Shown piece by piece: positions 50,542 through 60,275 of a stretch of 64,000 nucleotides of DNA. Location: contig JAJFIR010000008.1 of NCBI GenBank assembly GCA_021774795.1, positions 1 through 64,000 on the forward strand, in the 5' to 3' direction. The DNA is from Emcibacteraceae bacterium (GTDB lineage: Bacteria; Pseudomonadota; Alphaproteobacteria; Sphingomonadales; Emcibacteraceae). Both the position numbers and the translations under genes were made by a program. Under the pieces are notes generated by a model. That model did not search any database and was not told the origin of the DNA. It saw only the letters and a program-made list of their open reading frames with translations. The stretch's first letter is position 1; every line of letters begins with the position of its first letter.

Positions 50542-52728
50542 ATGGAAATTAATGTAAATTTTTTGGAAAATTTAAGACTTGAAGCAAAGTTCGATGATTT
50601 TACCGTAATCACCGACCAGCCCATTCGCTACAAGGGTGATGGGTCTGCACCCAGTCCCTTTGATTATTTTCTGGCCTCATCGGTGCTTTGTGCCGCGTAT
50701 TTTGTGCGGGTTTATTGCTTGGCGCGTAAAATCCCCACCGAGGATATAAAACTTTCGCAAAATAATATTATTGATCCGGAAAATAGATACCAGCAAATTT
50801 TTCAAATTGATGTGGAACTTCCGGAAAGTATTTCTGAGCGTGACCGCGAAGGGATTTTAAGGTCGATCGACCGATGTACTGTTAAAAAAGTCGTGCAGGC
50901 AAACCCTGAATTTAAAATTGAAACGGTTGAAAGCCTTGGACAGGACAACTCGCTTATGTCCATTGATGGCGTTAACGGCGATGCGAATACAATGATTATC
51001 GGCAAAGACCTCCCGCTTGAAAAAACAATTGCCAATATGACAGCAATCCTTGCTGATCTTGGTATTAAGATCGAAATCGCGTCATGGCGAAATATAGTCC
51101 CCAACGTTTGGTCGCTTCATATTCGCGATGCATCGTCACCCATGTGTTTTACCAACGGCAAGGGGGCGACGAAGGAAAGTGCGCTCTGTTCAGCCCTCGG
51201 GGAATATATTGAGCGGGCGAGTTGCAACTTTTTTTATAATGATCATTATTTTGGTGAGGAAATAAGTAAGAGAAAATTTGTTCATTACCCAAATGAAAAA
51301 TGGTTTAAAACGGGCCTGGATGATGCTCTGCCGGATGGTCTTATGGACGCCGGGGTTTTAAAATTATATGATCCAGATCATGAGCTTAGGGTTTCACATC
51401 TGATTGATACGAATTCCGGAAATGTTGCGCGGGGTATATGCGCGCTGCCGTTCATAAGGCAATCAGATCAGCAAACGGTCTATTTTCCGTCTAATCTTAT
51501 AGAGAATTTATTCGTCAGCAACGGTATGAGCGCAGGAAACACTATTTTTGAGGTGCAGGTTCAATGCCTCTCCGAAATATTTGAAAGAGCCGTGAAGAAA
51601 CAAATTATTGAACAGGAAATTGTTTTGCCGGATGTTCCAAAAAATATTTTAGAACAATATCCGCAAATTCTTGCCGGAATAAATGAACTGGAAGACAAAG
51701 GCTTCCCCGTGTTGGTGAAGGATGCGTCACTGGGAGGAAAATTTCCGGTTATGTGTGTCACTTTAATGAACCCGAAAACGGGCGGTGTTTTTGCTTCATT
51801 TGGTGCGCATCCAAGCTTTGAAGTGGCGTTGGAGCGATCATTAACCGAGCTATTGCAGGGCAGAAGCTTTGAAGGGTTAAATGATGTGCCGCCGCCTACC
51901 TTCAATAGTCACGCCGTTAGTGAACCAAATAACTTTGTAGAACATTTCATCGATTCAACCGGACTTGTGTCCTGGAAATTTTTTAGCGAAAAACATGATT
52001 ATGATTTCTGCGCGTGGGATTTCTCGGGCACAACCGAGGAAGAAAATACCACTCTGATGAATATCCTTACCAATATGGGAAAAGAAGTTTATGTGGCCCT
52101 TTATGAAGATTTCGGTGCAACAGCATGCAGAATACTGGTTCCCGGTTATTCAGAGATTTATCCGGCTGACGATCTTATCTGGGATAATACCAATAAGGCA
52201 CTTGCTTTTAGGTCAGACATTTTAAATATCCATTCGCTGAGTGATCAGGCGCTTGAAAGTCTGTTTGAGCGTTTAGAAGGAAGCGAGCTTGATAACCATA
52301 CATTGATTGCCGATTTAATAGGGATCGTCTTTGATGAAAATACCGTTTGGGGCAAGCTTGATATCGGCGAGCTTAAAATAATGGTCCATTTGGCACTCAA
52401 GCAATATGAAGACGCAAAAGAATTAATATTCGATTTCTTAAACTTCAACGATAATTCAGTGGAACGTATTTTGTTTTATCAGGCGTTGAATGCGGTGCTT
52501 GATATTACCTTAGATGAAGAACTGGACGTAGAGGATTACTTATCAAACATGACCAGAATGTACGGAAGCGAAACAATGGATAATGTCATCGGATCGGTTA
52601 CAGGCGACGTTAAATTTTACGGCTTAACAAGGACGAGTATGAAACTGGAAGGGCTTGACAAACACCTGAAGCTGATTGAGAGCTATCAAAAGCTTTACAA
52701 GGCGAGGGAAGCGAGAGTGGCGGGGTAA
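50542..52728 (+). CDS. ycaO: OsmC-YcaO fusion protein with C-terminal helical repeats
   Basis: The protein has 728 residues. About 1-140 is an OsmC-like domain (ITDQPIRYKGDGSAPSPFDY, FLASSVLCAAYFVRVYC). About 150-570 is YcaO (NGKGATKESALCSALGEYIE and SAGNTIFEVQVQCLSEIFER, with ATP-binding Glu residues). The C-terminus (about 570-728) is helical, TPR-like. OsmC/YcaO proteins occur widely; E. coli YcaO helps RimO beta-methylthiolate ribosomal protein S12. YcaO enzymes phosphorylate backbone amides. No RiPP precursor or other maturation gene is near, so a housekeeping role is more likely. The next gene is trhO, on the same strand after 85 nt. Confidence 0.9.
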   Translation: MEINVNFLENLRLEAKFDDFTVITDQPIRYKGDGSAPSPFDYFLASSVLCAAYFVRVYCLARKIPTEDIKLSQNNIIDPENRYQQIFQIDVELPESISERDREGILRSIDRCTVKKVVQANPEFKIETVESLGQDNSLMSIDGVNGDANTMIIGKDLPLEKTIANMTAILADLGIKIEIASWRNIVPNVWSLHIRDASSPMCFTNGKGATKESALCSALGEYIERASCNFFYNDHYFGEEISKRKFVHYPNEKWFKTGLDDALPDGLMDAGVLKLYDPDHELRVSHLIDTNSGNVARGICALPFIRQSDQQTVYFPSNLIENLFVSNGMSAGNTIFEVQVQCLSEIFERAVKKQIIEQEIVLPDVPKNILEQYPQILAGINELEDKGFPVLVKDASLGGKFPVMCVTLMNPKTGGVFASFGAHPSFEVALERSLTELLQGRSFEGLNDVPPPTFNSHAVSEPNNFVEHFIDSTGLVSWKFFSEKHDYDFCAWDFSGTTEEENTTLMNILTNMGKEVYVALYEDFGATACRILVPGYSEIYPADDLIWDNTNKALAFRSDILNIHSLSDQALESLFERLEGSELDNHTLIADLIGIVFDENTVWGKLDIGELKIMVHLALKQYEDAKELIFDFLNFNDNSVERILFYQALNAVLDITLDEELDVEDYLSNMTRMYGSETMDNVIGSVTGDVKFYGLTRTSMKLEGLDKHLKLIESYQKLYKAREARVAG

Positions 52729-52813
52729 TCCTTCACAGCCGCATCTTGATCTTGCGCTTTAAAAGGCGTAAAAGCGGTTTTAATATCAATAACGATTATA
52801 AGAGCTTAAATCT

Positions 52814-53779
52814 ATGTCTAATTTTCTTGTTGCTGCCCTCTATAAATTTGTCACCCTTCCTGATTATAAAGCGTTGCAGGAACCGCTACTCAATGTGTGT
52901 AATGATAATGGTATTAAAGGCACATTGCTTTTGGCCAGTGAAGGTATCAACGGCACCGTAGCGGGTACAGAAGCGGGCATTTACGCGCTGCTTGATTATT
53001 TACATAAAAGTCAAGATTTCAGTGATCTTAAACATAAAGAAAGTCGGGCAGAGGAAATGCCTTTCCTGCGAATGAAAGTACGCCTTAAAAAAGAAATTGT
53101 TACAATGGGCGTGCCGGGAACCGACCCACAAAAAATTGTCGGAAGTTATGTAAAACCCGGAGATTGGAACGACCTTATTAGTGACCCGGATGTTGTTCTG
53201 GTTGACACCCGCAACGATTATGAAGTGGGTATTGGAACTTTCAAAGGGGCGATTGACCCGAAAACGACAAATTTTCGTGATTTTCCAAAGTGGGTGAAAA
53301 ATAATAAAAATATGCTTGATAAGCCGAAAGTTGCGATGTTTTGCACCGGCGGTATTCGCTGTGAAAAATCTACTGCCTATATGAAAGAACAGGGATATGA
53401 GGATGTCTATCATCTTGAAGGCGGCATTTTAAAGTATCTCGAAGAAGTGCCGGAAGAAGAAAGCATGTGGGAAGGCGAATGTTTCGTCTTTGATAACCGT
53501 GTCGCCATCAAACATAGCCTTGAAGAAGGATCTTATGACCAGTGCTTCGGTTGTCGTTGGCCTATAACGGAAGAAGATAAAGTTTCCGATAAATATATCA
53601 TGGGGGTTTGCTGCCCACGTTGTTTTGATAAAACGCCGGAAGAAAAGAAAAACCGTTCGGCAGAGCGCCAAAAACAAATCGATCTAGCACGAAAGCGTGG
53701 GGAAAAACACATGGCTGCTGACATGGCAGATATCCGCGCGGCAGCGGCTGAGGCCAAAGCAAGCGCATTGAATGAGTGA
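52814..53779 (+). CDS. trhO: tRNA uridine(34) hydroxylase TrhO
   Basis: The protein has 321 residues, the rhodanese-fold YceA/UPF0176 family. It converts U34 to 5-hydroxyuridine with O2. The N-terminal domain ([19 protein letters not shown]) and the rhodanese part with [12 protein letters not shown] (catalytic Cys177 and Cys183) are clear, as is a late zinc-like CFGCRWP...CCPRCF. The C-terminal tail is basic. It follows the OsmC-YcaO gene and precedes a sulfatase gene by 36 nt on the same strand. Confidence 0.93.
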   Translation: MSNFLVAALYKFVTLPDYKALQEPLLNVCNDNGIKGTLLLASEGINGTVAGTEAGIYALLDYLHKSQDFSDLKHKESRAEEMPFLRMKVRLKKEIVTMGVPGTDPQKIVGSYVKPGDWNDLISDPDVVLVDTRNDYEVGIGTFKGAIDPKTTNFRDFPKWVKNNKNMLDKPKVAMFCTGGIRCEKSTAYMKEQGYEDVYHLEGGILKYLEEVPEEESMWEGECFVFDNRVAIKHSLEEGSYDQCFGCRWPITEEDKVSDKYIMGVCCPRCFDKTPEEKKNRSAERQKQIDLARKRGEKHMAADMADIRAAAAEAKASALNE

Positions 53780-53815
53780 TTATCGCTGACGCGCAGTTTA
53801 ATTGGAAATGAAACA

Positions 53816-55306
53816 ATGCAGTTAAAAGAAAGTACGACTATAACATTGTTATTAACCACGTTTTTTGCGTGCTCACCTGTTCAGGCGGAAGACAAAAAAT
53901 GGAATTTTCTTGTTATTGTTGTTGATGACTTGGGGCAAATGGATATTTCGCCAAATAACCCAAACACGTATTATCAGACGCCCAATTTGGAAAAATTTGC
54001 ATCGCAAAGTGTCCGGTTTAGCCAAAATTATTCTGCCAGCCCAGTTTGTAGCCCTGCGCGACTTGCGCTTATGACAGGACGCCATCCGGCAAGACTAAAC
54101 GCAACAGATTGGTTCCATATGGAAGAAGGGCAAGGCCGGGAAGAAACTTTTAAATGGGCCAAAGATATTCAACACATGCCGAGCGAAGAAATGACCTTGG
54201 CCGAAGCGTTAAAACCAATGGGATATCGGTCAGCATTTATAGGTAAATGGCATTTAGGACATGATGAAAAATATTGGCCGGAACATCAGGGTTTTGACAT
54301 CAATATTGGTGGATACTGGAGTGGCTCACCGTGCGGAACCAATGACGAAAAAGGTGAAGGTTATTTTGCCCCCTACAATAACCCAAGAATGACAGACGGT
54401 ATTGACGGTGAATATTTAACCGAACGTTTGAGCACTGAAGCTATAAATTTAATGGACGGATATAGCGAAAACGATGATCCATTCCTGATGGTTCTTTCTT
54501 ATTACACTGTGCATATTCCTTTAAATGCACCGAAAAATACAATTGAAAAATATGACGATCTGGCGACAGAAAATAAATTACAAGGGATATTCGCCGAGGA
54601 GGAACAGGTTTGGCCAACTGAGGAAATACGTGTTGTGCGCCAAAATCAAACCCATTCGACTTATGCGGCGATGGTGGAACATATGGACCGCAACATTGGT
54701 CGCGTTCTTGATCATCTGCAAAATACAGGACTTGCAGACAATACGGTGGTGTTTTTTACATCTGATAATGGCGGGCTATCGTCGTCGGAAGGCTCACCCA
54801 CCAGTAATCTTCCTTTCAGGGGAGGCAAAGGATGGATATATGAAGGTGGCATTCGTGTGCCCTTTATGGTGCGGTGGCCTGGTATCGGAAAAGCGGCTTA
54901 TACAAATCCCGCTGCTGTAACCGGCCTTGATTTATTTCCGACCGTAATGGAAATTGCCAATGTTAAAGAAATAAGCGTTGACGGTCATAGTCTTGTCTCA
55001 AAAATCAAAGGTGAAGTGGAGCGTACCGATCAACCCCTTTACTGGCATTATCCGCATTATAGTAATCAGGGCGGGATGCCGGCTTCTGCAATCAGGTTGG
55101 GGGATTATAAACTAATCCAACGCCTGGAAGATGGACGTTGTCATTTATATAATCTTGTTAATGATCCGGGAGAGTTGCACGATTTATCGCAAGGTAATCC
55201 TGATAAAACGACGCAGATGAAAAATATGCTGGATAACTGGTACAAGGAAGTTGGCGCAGAATTCCTTCGGGAAAAAGAGGGTAAGACACCGTGGAACCCT
55301 CAATAA
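53816..55306 (+). CDS. Exported sulfatase (S1 family)
   Basis: The protein has 496 residues with a signal peptide ending near VQAE. VIVVDDLG (Asp37/38) binds the metal. C78-S-P-A-R with LALMTGRH is the sulfatase signature, in which Cys is converted to formylglycine. GKWHLGH and FTSDNGG are further family blocks. It removes sulfate esters from polysaccharides or other substrates in the periplasm. No anaerobic/aerobic sulfatase-maturase gene is nearby. It ends six nucleotides before the converging response-regulator gene. Confidence 0.93.
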   Translation: MQLKESTTITLLLTTFFACSPVQAEDKKWNFLVIVVDDLGQMDISPNNPNTYYQTPNLEKFASQSVRFSQNYSASPVCSPARLALMTGRHPARLNATDWFHMEEGQGREETFKWAKDIQHMPSEEMTLAEALKPMGYRSAFIGKWHLGHDEKYWPEHQGFDINIGGYWSGSPCGTNDEKGEGYFAPYNNPRMTDGIDGEYLTERLSTEAINLMDGYSENDDPFLMVLSYYTVHIPLNAPKNTIEKYDDLATENKLQGIFAEEEQVWPTEEIRVVRQNQTHSTYAAMVEHMDRNIGRVLDHLQNTGLADNTVVFFTSDNGGLSSSEGSPTSNLPFRGGKGWIYEGGIRVPFMVRWPGIGKAAYTNPAAVTGLDLFPTVMEIANVKEISVDGHSLVSKIKGEVERTDQPLYWHYPHYSNQGGMPASAIRLGDYKLIQRLEDGRCHLYNLVNDPGELHDLSQGNPDKTTQMKNMLDNWYKEVGAEFLREKEGKTPWNPQ

Positions 55307-55312
55307 AGTTTA

Positions 55313-56008
55313 TTAGCGCATAATCAGTTTTCTGAGACGTTTCGCGCCCGCGCGGCTCGAGGTTAATGCGCCACCGCTGCAAAGATGAACTTTTATCCTT
55401 CTGTCCGTGTATTTTTGCATCGACAGGACCATATGAATGTTGACGATATATGATCGATGAATGCGTATATATTGACCATTGTCCAATTGTTTTTCCAGAG
55501 CATTTAAAGTCGTTGCAAGCAGGTGGTCTCCGTGATTACAATGGGCAATGATATAGTCCTTGTCAGCACGGAAATACTCTACCTGTTCAAGTGCTATTGG
55601 CAGCATTCGATCACCGGATTTCGTAAAAATTTTAATTTCTTCTATATGATCGAAAAGGCGGTTCCTAAGTTTTTCAATGGCTTCTTCAAAGCGGCGTCTG
55701 CTGAACGGTTTTAATAAATAATCCACAGCACCATGATCAAATGCTTCTACGGCATATTCACCGTAGGCGGTTGTAAAAATCACATGCGATATCTTCGTTG
55801 CGCTTTCCAATATATCCAGGCCGGTACCTCCGGGTATTTTTATATCTAGAAATAAGACGTCCGGTTTATTTTTTTCGATGATTTCGATAGCGGCTTTCAC
55901 GCTTTCCGCTTCACCAGTTCTATTAAGCCAGGGTATTTCATCTACCATATTAGCGAGGGCCATTCTTGAAACGACTTCATCTTCAACAATTACGACGTTG
56001 TATTTCAC
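55313..56008 (-). CDS. LytTR-family response regulator
   Basis: The protein has 231 residues. The receiver domain (VVIVEDEVVSRMALA, VLFLDIKIPGGTGLD with the phosphorylated Asp, TTAYGEYAVEAF) is followed by a LytTR DNA-binding domain (about 135-231; ALEQVEYFRADKDYIIAH, IRIHRSYIVNI). The start is GTG at 56008, whose G is also the last base of the kinase stop codon. It is the partner of the kinase gene just upstream. Confidence 0.92.
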   Translation of the reverse strand: MKYNVVIVEDEVVSRMALANMVDEIPWLNRTGEAESVKAAIEIIEKNKPDVLFLDIKIPGGTGLDILESATKISHVIFTTAYGEYAVEAFDHGAVDYLLKPFSRRRFEEAIEKLRNRLFDHIEEIKIFTKSGDRMLPIALEQVEYFRADKDYIIAHCNHGDHLLATTLNALEKQLDNGQYIRIHRSYIVNIHMVLSMQKYTDRRIKVHLCSGGALTSSRAGAKRLRKLIMR

Positions 56009-56979
56009 TATCCGGACACCTCGTTTGCGGGCATCTCAATTTCCACACTGTATGTTCCTATTTTTGTTATTTCAGACGTCATTCTGAAGTGAGAGCCAAA
56101 CAAATTTTCCAGTCCGGCATTTACCGCTTTTAATCCCAACCCGGAAATATGCGAATTTTCGATAGCCATACAGCCGTTTTCAATAGCAATATTAATTCTT
56201 CCAGCTTTGTTTTTGATACTGATCCGTAATTCAGTACCATCTTCGCGGCCGGAAGCTCCGTGAATTATGGCATTCTCAATAAGGGGTTGTAATAGTAGTT
56301 TCGGTGCTAAATACTTTAGAGCGTTTTCGTCAATAGATGTATTTATTCTTAAATTATCACCTAATCTCAACTTTTCCAACTCCAGGTATTTTTTACCTAT
56401 TTTCCATTCGTCAGCCAATGATACTTGACTTTCGCTGTCTTGTTTTTGTTTCTCGCCGTGAAATGAATAACGGATCAGATCCGAAAATTGTTCCATCGCT
56501 TTTTCCGCCTTTGCAGCGTCACTTCTGAAAAGCATCATTATTGTATGAAGGGTATTAAATATAAAATGTGGATTTAATTTGGCCCTTAAAGCCTGTAATT
56601 CGGCATTTTTTATGAGATTTTGTGATCTTTCAAATGATCTCACAGAAAAAATTGCGGTTACAATTGCTGCGTATAATATAGGGCCCGCGGTTAAATGCCA
56701 TCTAAATGCCGGGCCACTAGGTGGTCTGAGTTGAAAAACTCCGTCAGATATAAGTGTTCCAATGCCGCCAATAAATGAAACCGCTGCAATCCAAGATATG
56801 GTATAGATAAATGCGCCTGCAACATGAAGCGCAATGCTTTGCAAGCGGTTATCCTGCGGCATCGGGGTGATCATAGCGAATTTCAGAACCCCCACCCCCA
56901 GTATAGCTGCAATTCCTATAATCTGGATTGCTGCGTTTAGTGCCTGTGTTACGTTCACGTTAGGCGACAATAAAAACAA
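56008..56979 (-). CDS. LytS/YehU-type sensor histidine kinase
   Basis: The given TTG start at 56979 yields 323 residues. Three or four membrane helices fill the N-terminal 130 residues. ALRAKLNPHFIFNTLHTI is the phosphoacceptor His box of His_kinase (PF06580), and the ATPase end has PLIENAIIHGASG and GLGLKAVNAGL. The frame stays open upstream to about 57048 and would add a first helix (AFWLAIAIVFEALFLL) that the TTG start cuts. No ATG, GTG or TTG lies there; an ATT at 57048 or 57045 with AGGGATC upstream is possible. Confidence 0.88.
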   Translation of the reverse strand: MFLLSPNVNVTQALNAAIQIIGIAAILGVGVLKFAMITPMPQDNRLQSIALHVAGAFIYTISWIAAVSFIGGIGTLISDGVFQLRPPSGPAFRWHLTAGPILYAAIVTAIFSVRSFERSQNLIKNAELQALRAKLNPHFIFNTLHTIMMLFRSDAAKAEKAMEQFSDLIRYSFHGEKQKQDSESQVSLADEWKIGKKYLELEKLRLGDNLRINTSIDENALKYLAPKLLLQPLIENAIIHGASGREDGTELRISIKNKAGRINIAIENGCMAIENSHISGLGLKAVNAGLENLFGSHFRMTSEITKIGTYSVEIEMPANEVSG

Positions 56980-57119
56980 AGCTTCGAAAACTATGGCAAT
57001 GGCCAGCCAAAAAGCGATATAGGGCGTAAGATATTTTGTTCTAATAATTTAAATGATCCCTATTTTAAGCAGCAGTAATAAAGTTTAAGTTTAACACGAA
57101 AACTTCGAGAGCATTGAGA

Positions 57120-57995
57120 TTATTTCTCAATGCGAATTCGCCATAACGCACCGTCCAGATCATTTATAATAAGATTATATTGATGAAAACGTAATTCCGG
57201 GTTTGGATAGCCTTCATCAAATGTATAGCCCAGCAACCCTTCTTCCATTCTGTATTCTCGCCCCGGTACATAATCAGCGGCTTTATAAAAAACATGGCCT
57301 TCGGGATTTTCCTTAACATAAGCCGCGACGACATTCTTCAACTTATTTTGTACATCCAACATCATCTTTTCCGCAAGTTCGACATTTCCTGTTTCTTCAA
57401 AAGATTTCATAAACTGGGCGGGCATTCTATAAGTCATATAAGGTGCGTTTCCTGATAGTCGCTCGATCGCATTGGTGATTAAATTGACCACTTTTTGATA
57501 TTCACCGGCTTTTTGGTATTTAGTTGCGATATTTAATATTTGACGGTCAATGTCCCAAACATCCATACCGTTGGGTTCAAATTTTTGTTTATATTCTTCT
57601 ATCATTTTCTCAACACGGTCTGTTTCATTAAAGGCTCGAAACCGGATTTGCATAACCCTTTGCCATGCTATGCGTGCTCGTAAATCATCCCCGCCCATAA
57701 ACGGTTCAAATGACGCTAAAGCTTCGTTGGGTTTCAAGTTGATAAAATGAACTTCCCCAAGCGCAAATTTTTCCGCTTCGTTAAGATTTTCTGTAGTCAC
57801 GCGTCCGTAGTACTTACCTACTTGTTCTATACGGCCCATGGTCGGGTTCTCGGCCATCGATTTAAAACTAAGATAGAGAATGTCGGTCGGCGGCAACATA
57901 CCTTCCGCAGGCGGCTCGTCCGCTTTTATAATATTGGTCGTTAAAGCAAATATTATAGTAATGAATGTAATCAGAATTCGAGTTTTATATGGCAT
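57120..57995 (-). CDS. Hypothetical exported protein with TPR-like helices
   Basis: The protein has 291 residues with a signal peptide (about 1-26, ILITFITIIFALTTNIIKA). The ATG is preceded by AAAGG. Repeating helical patterns (GEYQKVVNLITNAIERLSG, AQFMKSFEETGNVELAEKMM) suggest TPR-like folding. I do not recognise the family. It lies upstream of the LytS/LytTR genes on the same strand (gap 72 to 140 nt depending on the kinase start) and may be co-transcribed or be a sensory partner. Confidence 0.65.
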   Translation of the reverse strand: MPYKTRILITFITIIFALTTNIIKADEPPAEGMLPPTDILYLSFKSMAENPTMGRIEQVGKYYGRVTTENLNEAEKFALGEVHFINLKPNEALASFEPFMGGDDLRARIAWQRVMQIRFRAFNETDRVEKMIEEYKQKFEPNGMDVWDIDRQILNIATKYQKAGEYQKVVNLITNAIERLSGNAPYMTYRMPAQFMKSFEETGNVELAEKMMLDVQNKLKNVVAAYVKENPEGHVFYKAADYVPGREYRMEEGLLGYTFDEGYPNPELRFHQYNLIINDLDGALWRIRIEK

Positions 57996-58286
57996 GGTAT
58001 AACCTTTCTTATAAAGTGATCTGGATAAGCTATGGAGGTGTAATCATGGCTCGTCAATACGAGATAAGATGAAATTCTGCCAAAGGTCTTTCCTTACCCG
58101 TGAATGGCTAAAAATGCGTTAATCGGGGAGCGTCTTATTGTTAGTGTTTGTGAAAGTGTGTCAATTTAAGTGAAACGAATTTTCATATTAATGATAATAT
58201 TCAAATAACTCAAAATGATCATTTTTCTATTTCCTTTTTCGCTTGACCATATGGTACGTTAAATTAAAATTTATGGGAGAATATTT

Positions 58287-59291
58287 ATGAAGGATGATTA
58301 CTCAAGGCGCCAGTTTATTAATAAAACCGGTTTAACCCTTGCGGGAGCAGGGGCAGCGATGGCACTTTCCGGGTGTAGTACGCAGGAAGTAACAAACATG
58401 ACGCCTAAATTCAAAGTTTCTCTTGCTGAATGGTCAATTCATAGACATTTATTTGGTCCTAACAGAACAAATTTTGAAAATGATACTATAAAACGGCGTG
58501 CATATCGGGAAGATCTAGACAGATATCTTAATGGTGATTTAACCAATCTTGATTTTGCACAGACTGCTAGACGCGAATTTGACCTTGATGCGGTTGAATA
58601 TGTGAATGTATTTTTCTTTAATCAGGCGCGTGATGAAAAATATTTAACAGAAATGAAAACCCGTGCAGACGGGGAGGGTGTCAAAAGTTTGTTAATAATG
58701 TGTGATGCAGAAGGGGCACTTGGCGATCCGGACCCCGAAGAACGTACAATGTCCATCGAACGGCACCATAAGTGGGTCGAAGCAGCAGCATATCTTGGAT
58801 GTCATTCAATCAGGGTGAACGCACAAAGTACCGGCACATGGGATGAACAACGTGAACTGGCGGCGGAGGGGCTCGTTCGCCTTGCCGAATTTGCGGATCC
58901 ATTTAATATCAATGTCATTGTTGAAAACCACGGGGGTATTTCCAGTAACGGTAAATGGCTTGCATCTGTAATGGAAACGGCAAATCATCCCCGTGTGGGG
59001 ACATTACCGGATTTTGGAAACTTTACGATCAGCGACACGGAAGTATATGACAAATATATGGGGGTTGAAGAATTAATGCCTTATGCCAAAGCTGTTAGCG
59101 TCAAGTCTTTTAATTTTGATGAAAGTGGTAATGAGCCGGATATCGATTTTGATCGACTTCTTAAAATTGTTGTTGACGCCGGATACTCAGGTTATCTGGG
59201 AATTGAATATGAAGGTGATGGCCTTAGCGAGTTTGAGGGAATTCGAAAAACAATAGCACTTCTCAACCGGGTTATGACCGACATGCCTTAG
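58287..59291 (+). CDS. Tat-exported lipoprotein of sugar isomerase/epimerase fold
   Basis: The protein has 334 residues. DYSRRQFINKTG is a twin-arginine signal, followed by ALSGC, a lipobox, so it is exported folded and lipid-anchored. The mature part is an AP-endonuclease-2/xylose-isomerase TIM barrel: VENHGGISSNG, TLPDFGNF, AVSVKSFNFD, LGIEYEGDG supply the metal ligands typical of the fold. Substrate is unknown. The ATG has gggagaat upstream. Neighbouring genes do not form an obvious pathway with it. Confidence 0.85.
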   Translation: MKDDYSRRQFINKTGLTLAGAGAAMALSGCSTQEVTNMTPKFKVSLAEWSIHRHLFGPNRTNFENDTIKRRAYREDLDRYLNGDLTNLDFAQTARREFDLDAVEYVNVFFFNQARDEKYLTEMKTRADGEGVKSLLIMCDAEGALGDPDPEERTMSIERHHKWVEAAAYLGCHSIRVNAQSTGTWDEQRELAAEGLVRLAEFADPFNINVIVENHGGISSNGKWLASVMETANHPRVGTLPDFGNFTISDTEVYDKYMGVEELMPYAKAVSVKSFNFDESGNEPDIDFDRLLKIVVDAGYSGYLGIEYEGDGLSEFEGIRKTIALLNRVMTDMP

Positions 59292-59352
59292 ATGGTTTAT
59301 ACTATAATGTTGCCGACAAAATTTCGACTATTTAATTATCGTTTGACCAGTA

Positions 59353-60189
59353 TTATTGCTTTAGGAAATCATGAATTATTTTATTTAACAAGTCGGGTTT
59401 TTCCTGGTGAATGAAATGGGTGGCACCCGGGGCGACAAAAAGCTCGCTGTTGGATAATGCCTCATGCATTTTAATTGTGTGCTGCAAAGAAATATCATTG
59501 TGATCACCGACGATAACCATTGTAGGAACTTTTATCGCTGCGAGATCTTCATCAGTTAAGGAGGGCGATGTTGCCCACATATTCGACATTTCTTTAAAAT
59601 GTGCTTCGAAATTACTGAGATCACTCTGCCCTAGCAAGTAACTTGAAATTGCCGTGCCGGGAAAACCTGCCGGATCATGGTCGCTGGCGTTGCTCTCGTT
59701 CCATGCGCTATTTTTCCATCCGTCTCTTTGCGCTTTGGGATAAGCGGTGAAATGATATACGGCACCATGAATGATTAATTTATTGATTCTGTTTTGGTGT
59801 AAATGGGTGGTAACAAGGGCGGTAACGCCGCCGTCACTTTGACCAAAAAAACTCGCTTTCTCGATATTCAAATAATCCAATATTTCGATAACGTCTTTTG
59901 ACATTAAGTTGTATGAAATTGTTACAGGAGAAGAAGAACTGCGTCCTTGTTCGCGGGCATCAATGGCAATCACTTTATAGAAGTTGGAAAAATACTTGAC
60001 CTGCGCGCTCATATCATCACGAGACATCATACCGCTATGAAGCATTACAAGTGCTTCTCCTTCGCCGGTGACCTCATAGTCGATCGTCACGTCATCTGAT
60101 GTTTTAAAACTGCATGAAAGTGCTTTGGCATTTGTCGTTAGTATGGTCATAAAGATCAGTACCCCTAGCTGAAAAATTGACATCTTCAT
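59353..60189 (-). CDS. Exported alpha/beta hydrolase
   Basis: The protein has 278 residues with a hydrophobic N-terminal signal (FQLGVLIFMTILTTNAKA). VMLHSGMMS is the oxyanion region, FFGQSDGGVTALV holds the nucleophile Ser, VIVGDHNDI the acid and GATHFIHQEKP the His. It is a periplasmic esterase or hydrolase of unknown substrate. It starts 86 nt from the end of the Lrp-type regulator gene, same strand. Confidence 0.85.
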   Translation of the reverse strand: MKMSIFQLGVLIFMTILTTNAKALSCSFKTSDDVTIDYEVTGEGEALVMLHSGMMSRDDMSAQVKYFSNFYKVIAIDAREQGRSSSSPVTISYNLMSKDVIEILDYLNIEKASFFGQSDGGVTALVTTHLHQNRINKLIIHGAVYHFTAYPKAQRDGWKNSAWNESNASDHDPAGFPGTAISSYLLGQSDLSNFEAHFKEMSNMWATSPSLTDEDLAAIKVPTMVIVGDHNDISLQHTIKMHEALSNSELFVAPGATHFIHQEKPDLLNKIIHDFLKQ

Positions 60190-60275
60190 ATTGATAAAAT
60201 CTCTTTAATTATTTGGTTGAAATACACTAAGTCAAAAGGAAGTTAAATGACATTAAAATTATCTTGTATATAAAT

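Noticed and set aside
50542-52728. RiPP biosynthesis cluster around YcaO
   Set aside because: No precursor peptide, dehydrogenase, protease or exporter gene is adjacent, and the OsmC-YcaO architecture matches the widespread housekeeping form.
58050-58071. Tiny leader peptide with good ribosome site (ggaggtgtaatcatg)
   Set aside because: The frame is only seven codons long and no attenuator structure or downstream link was found.
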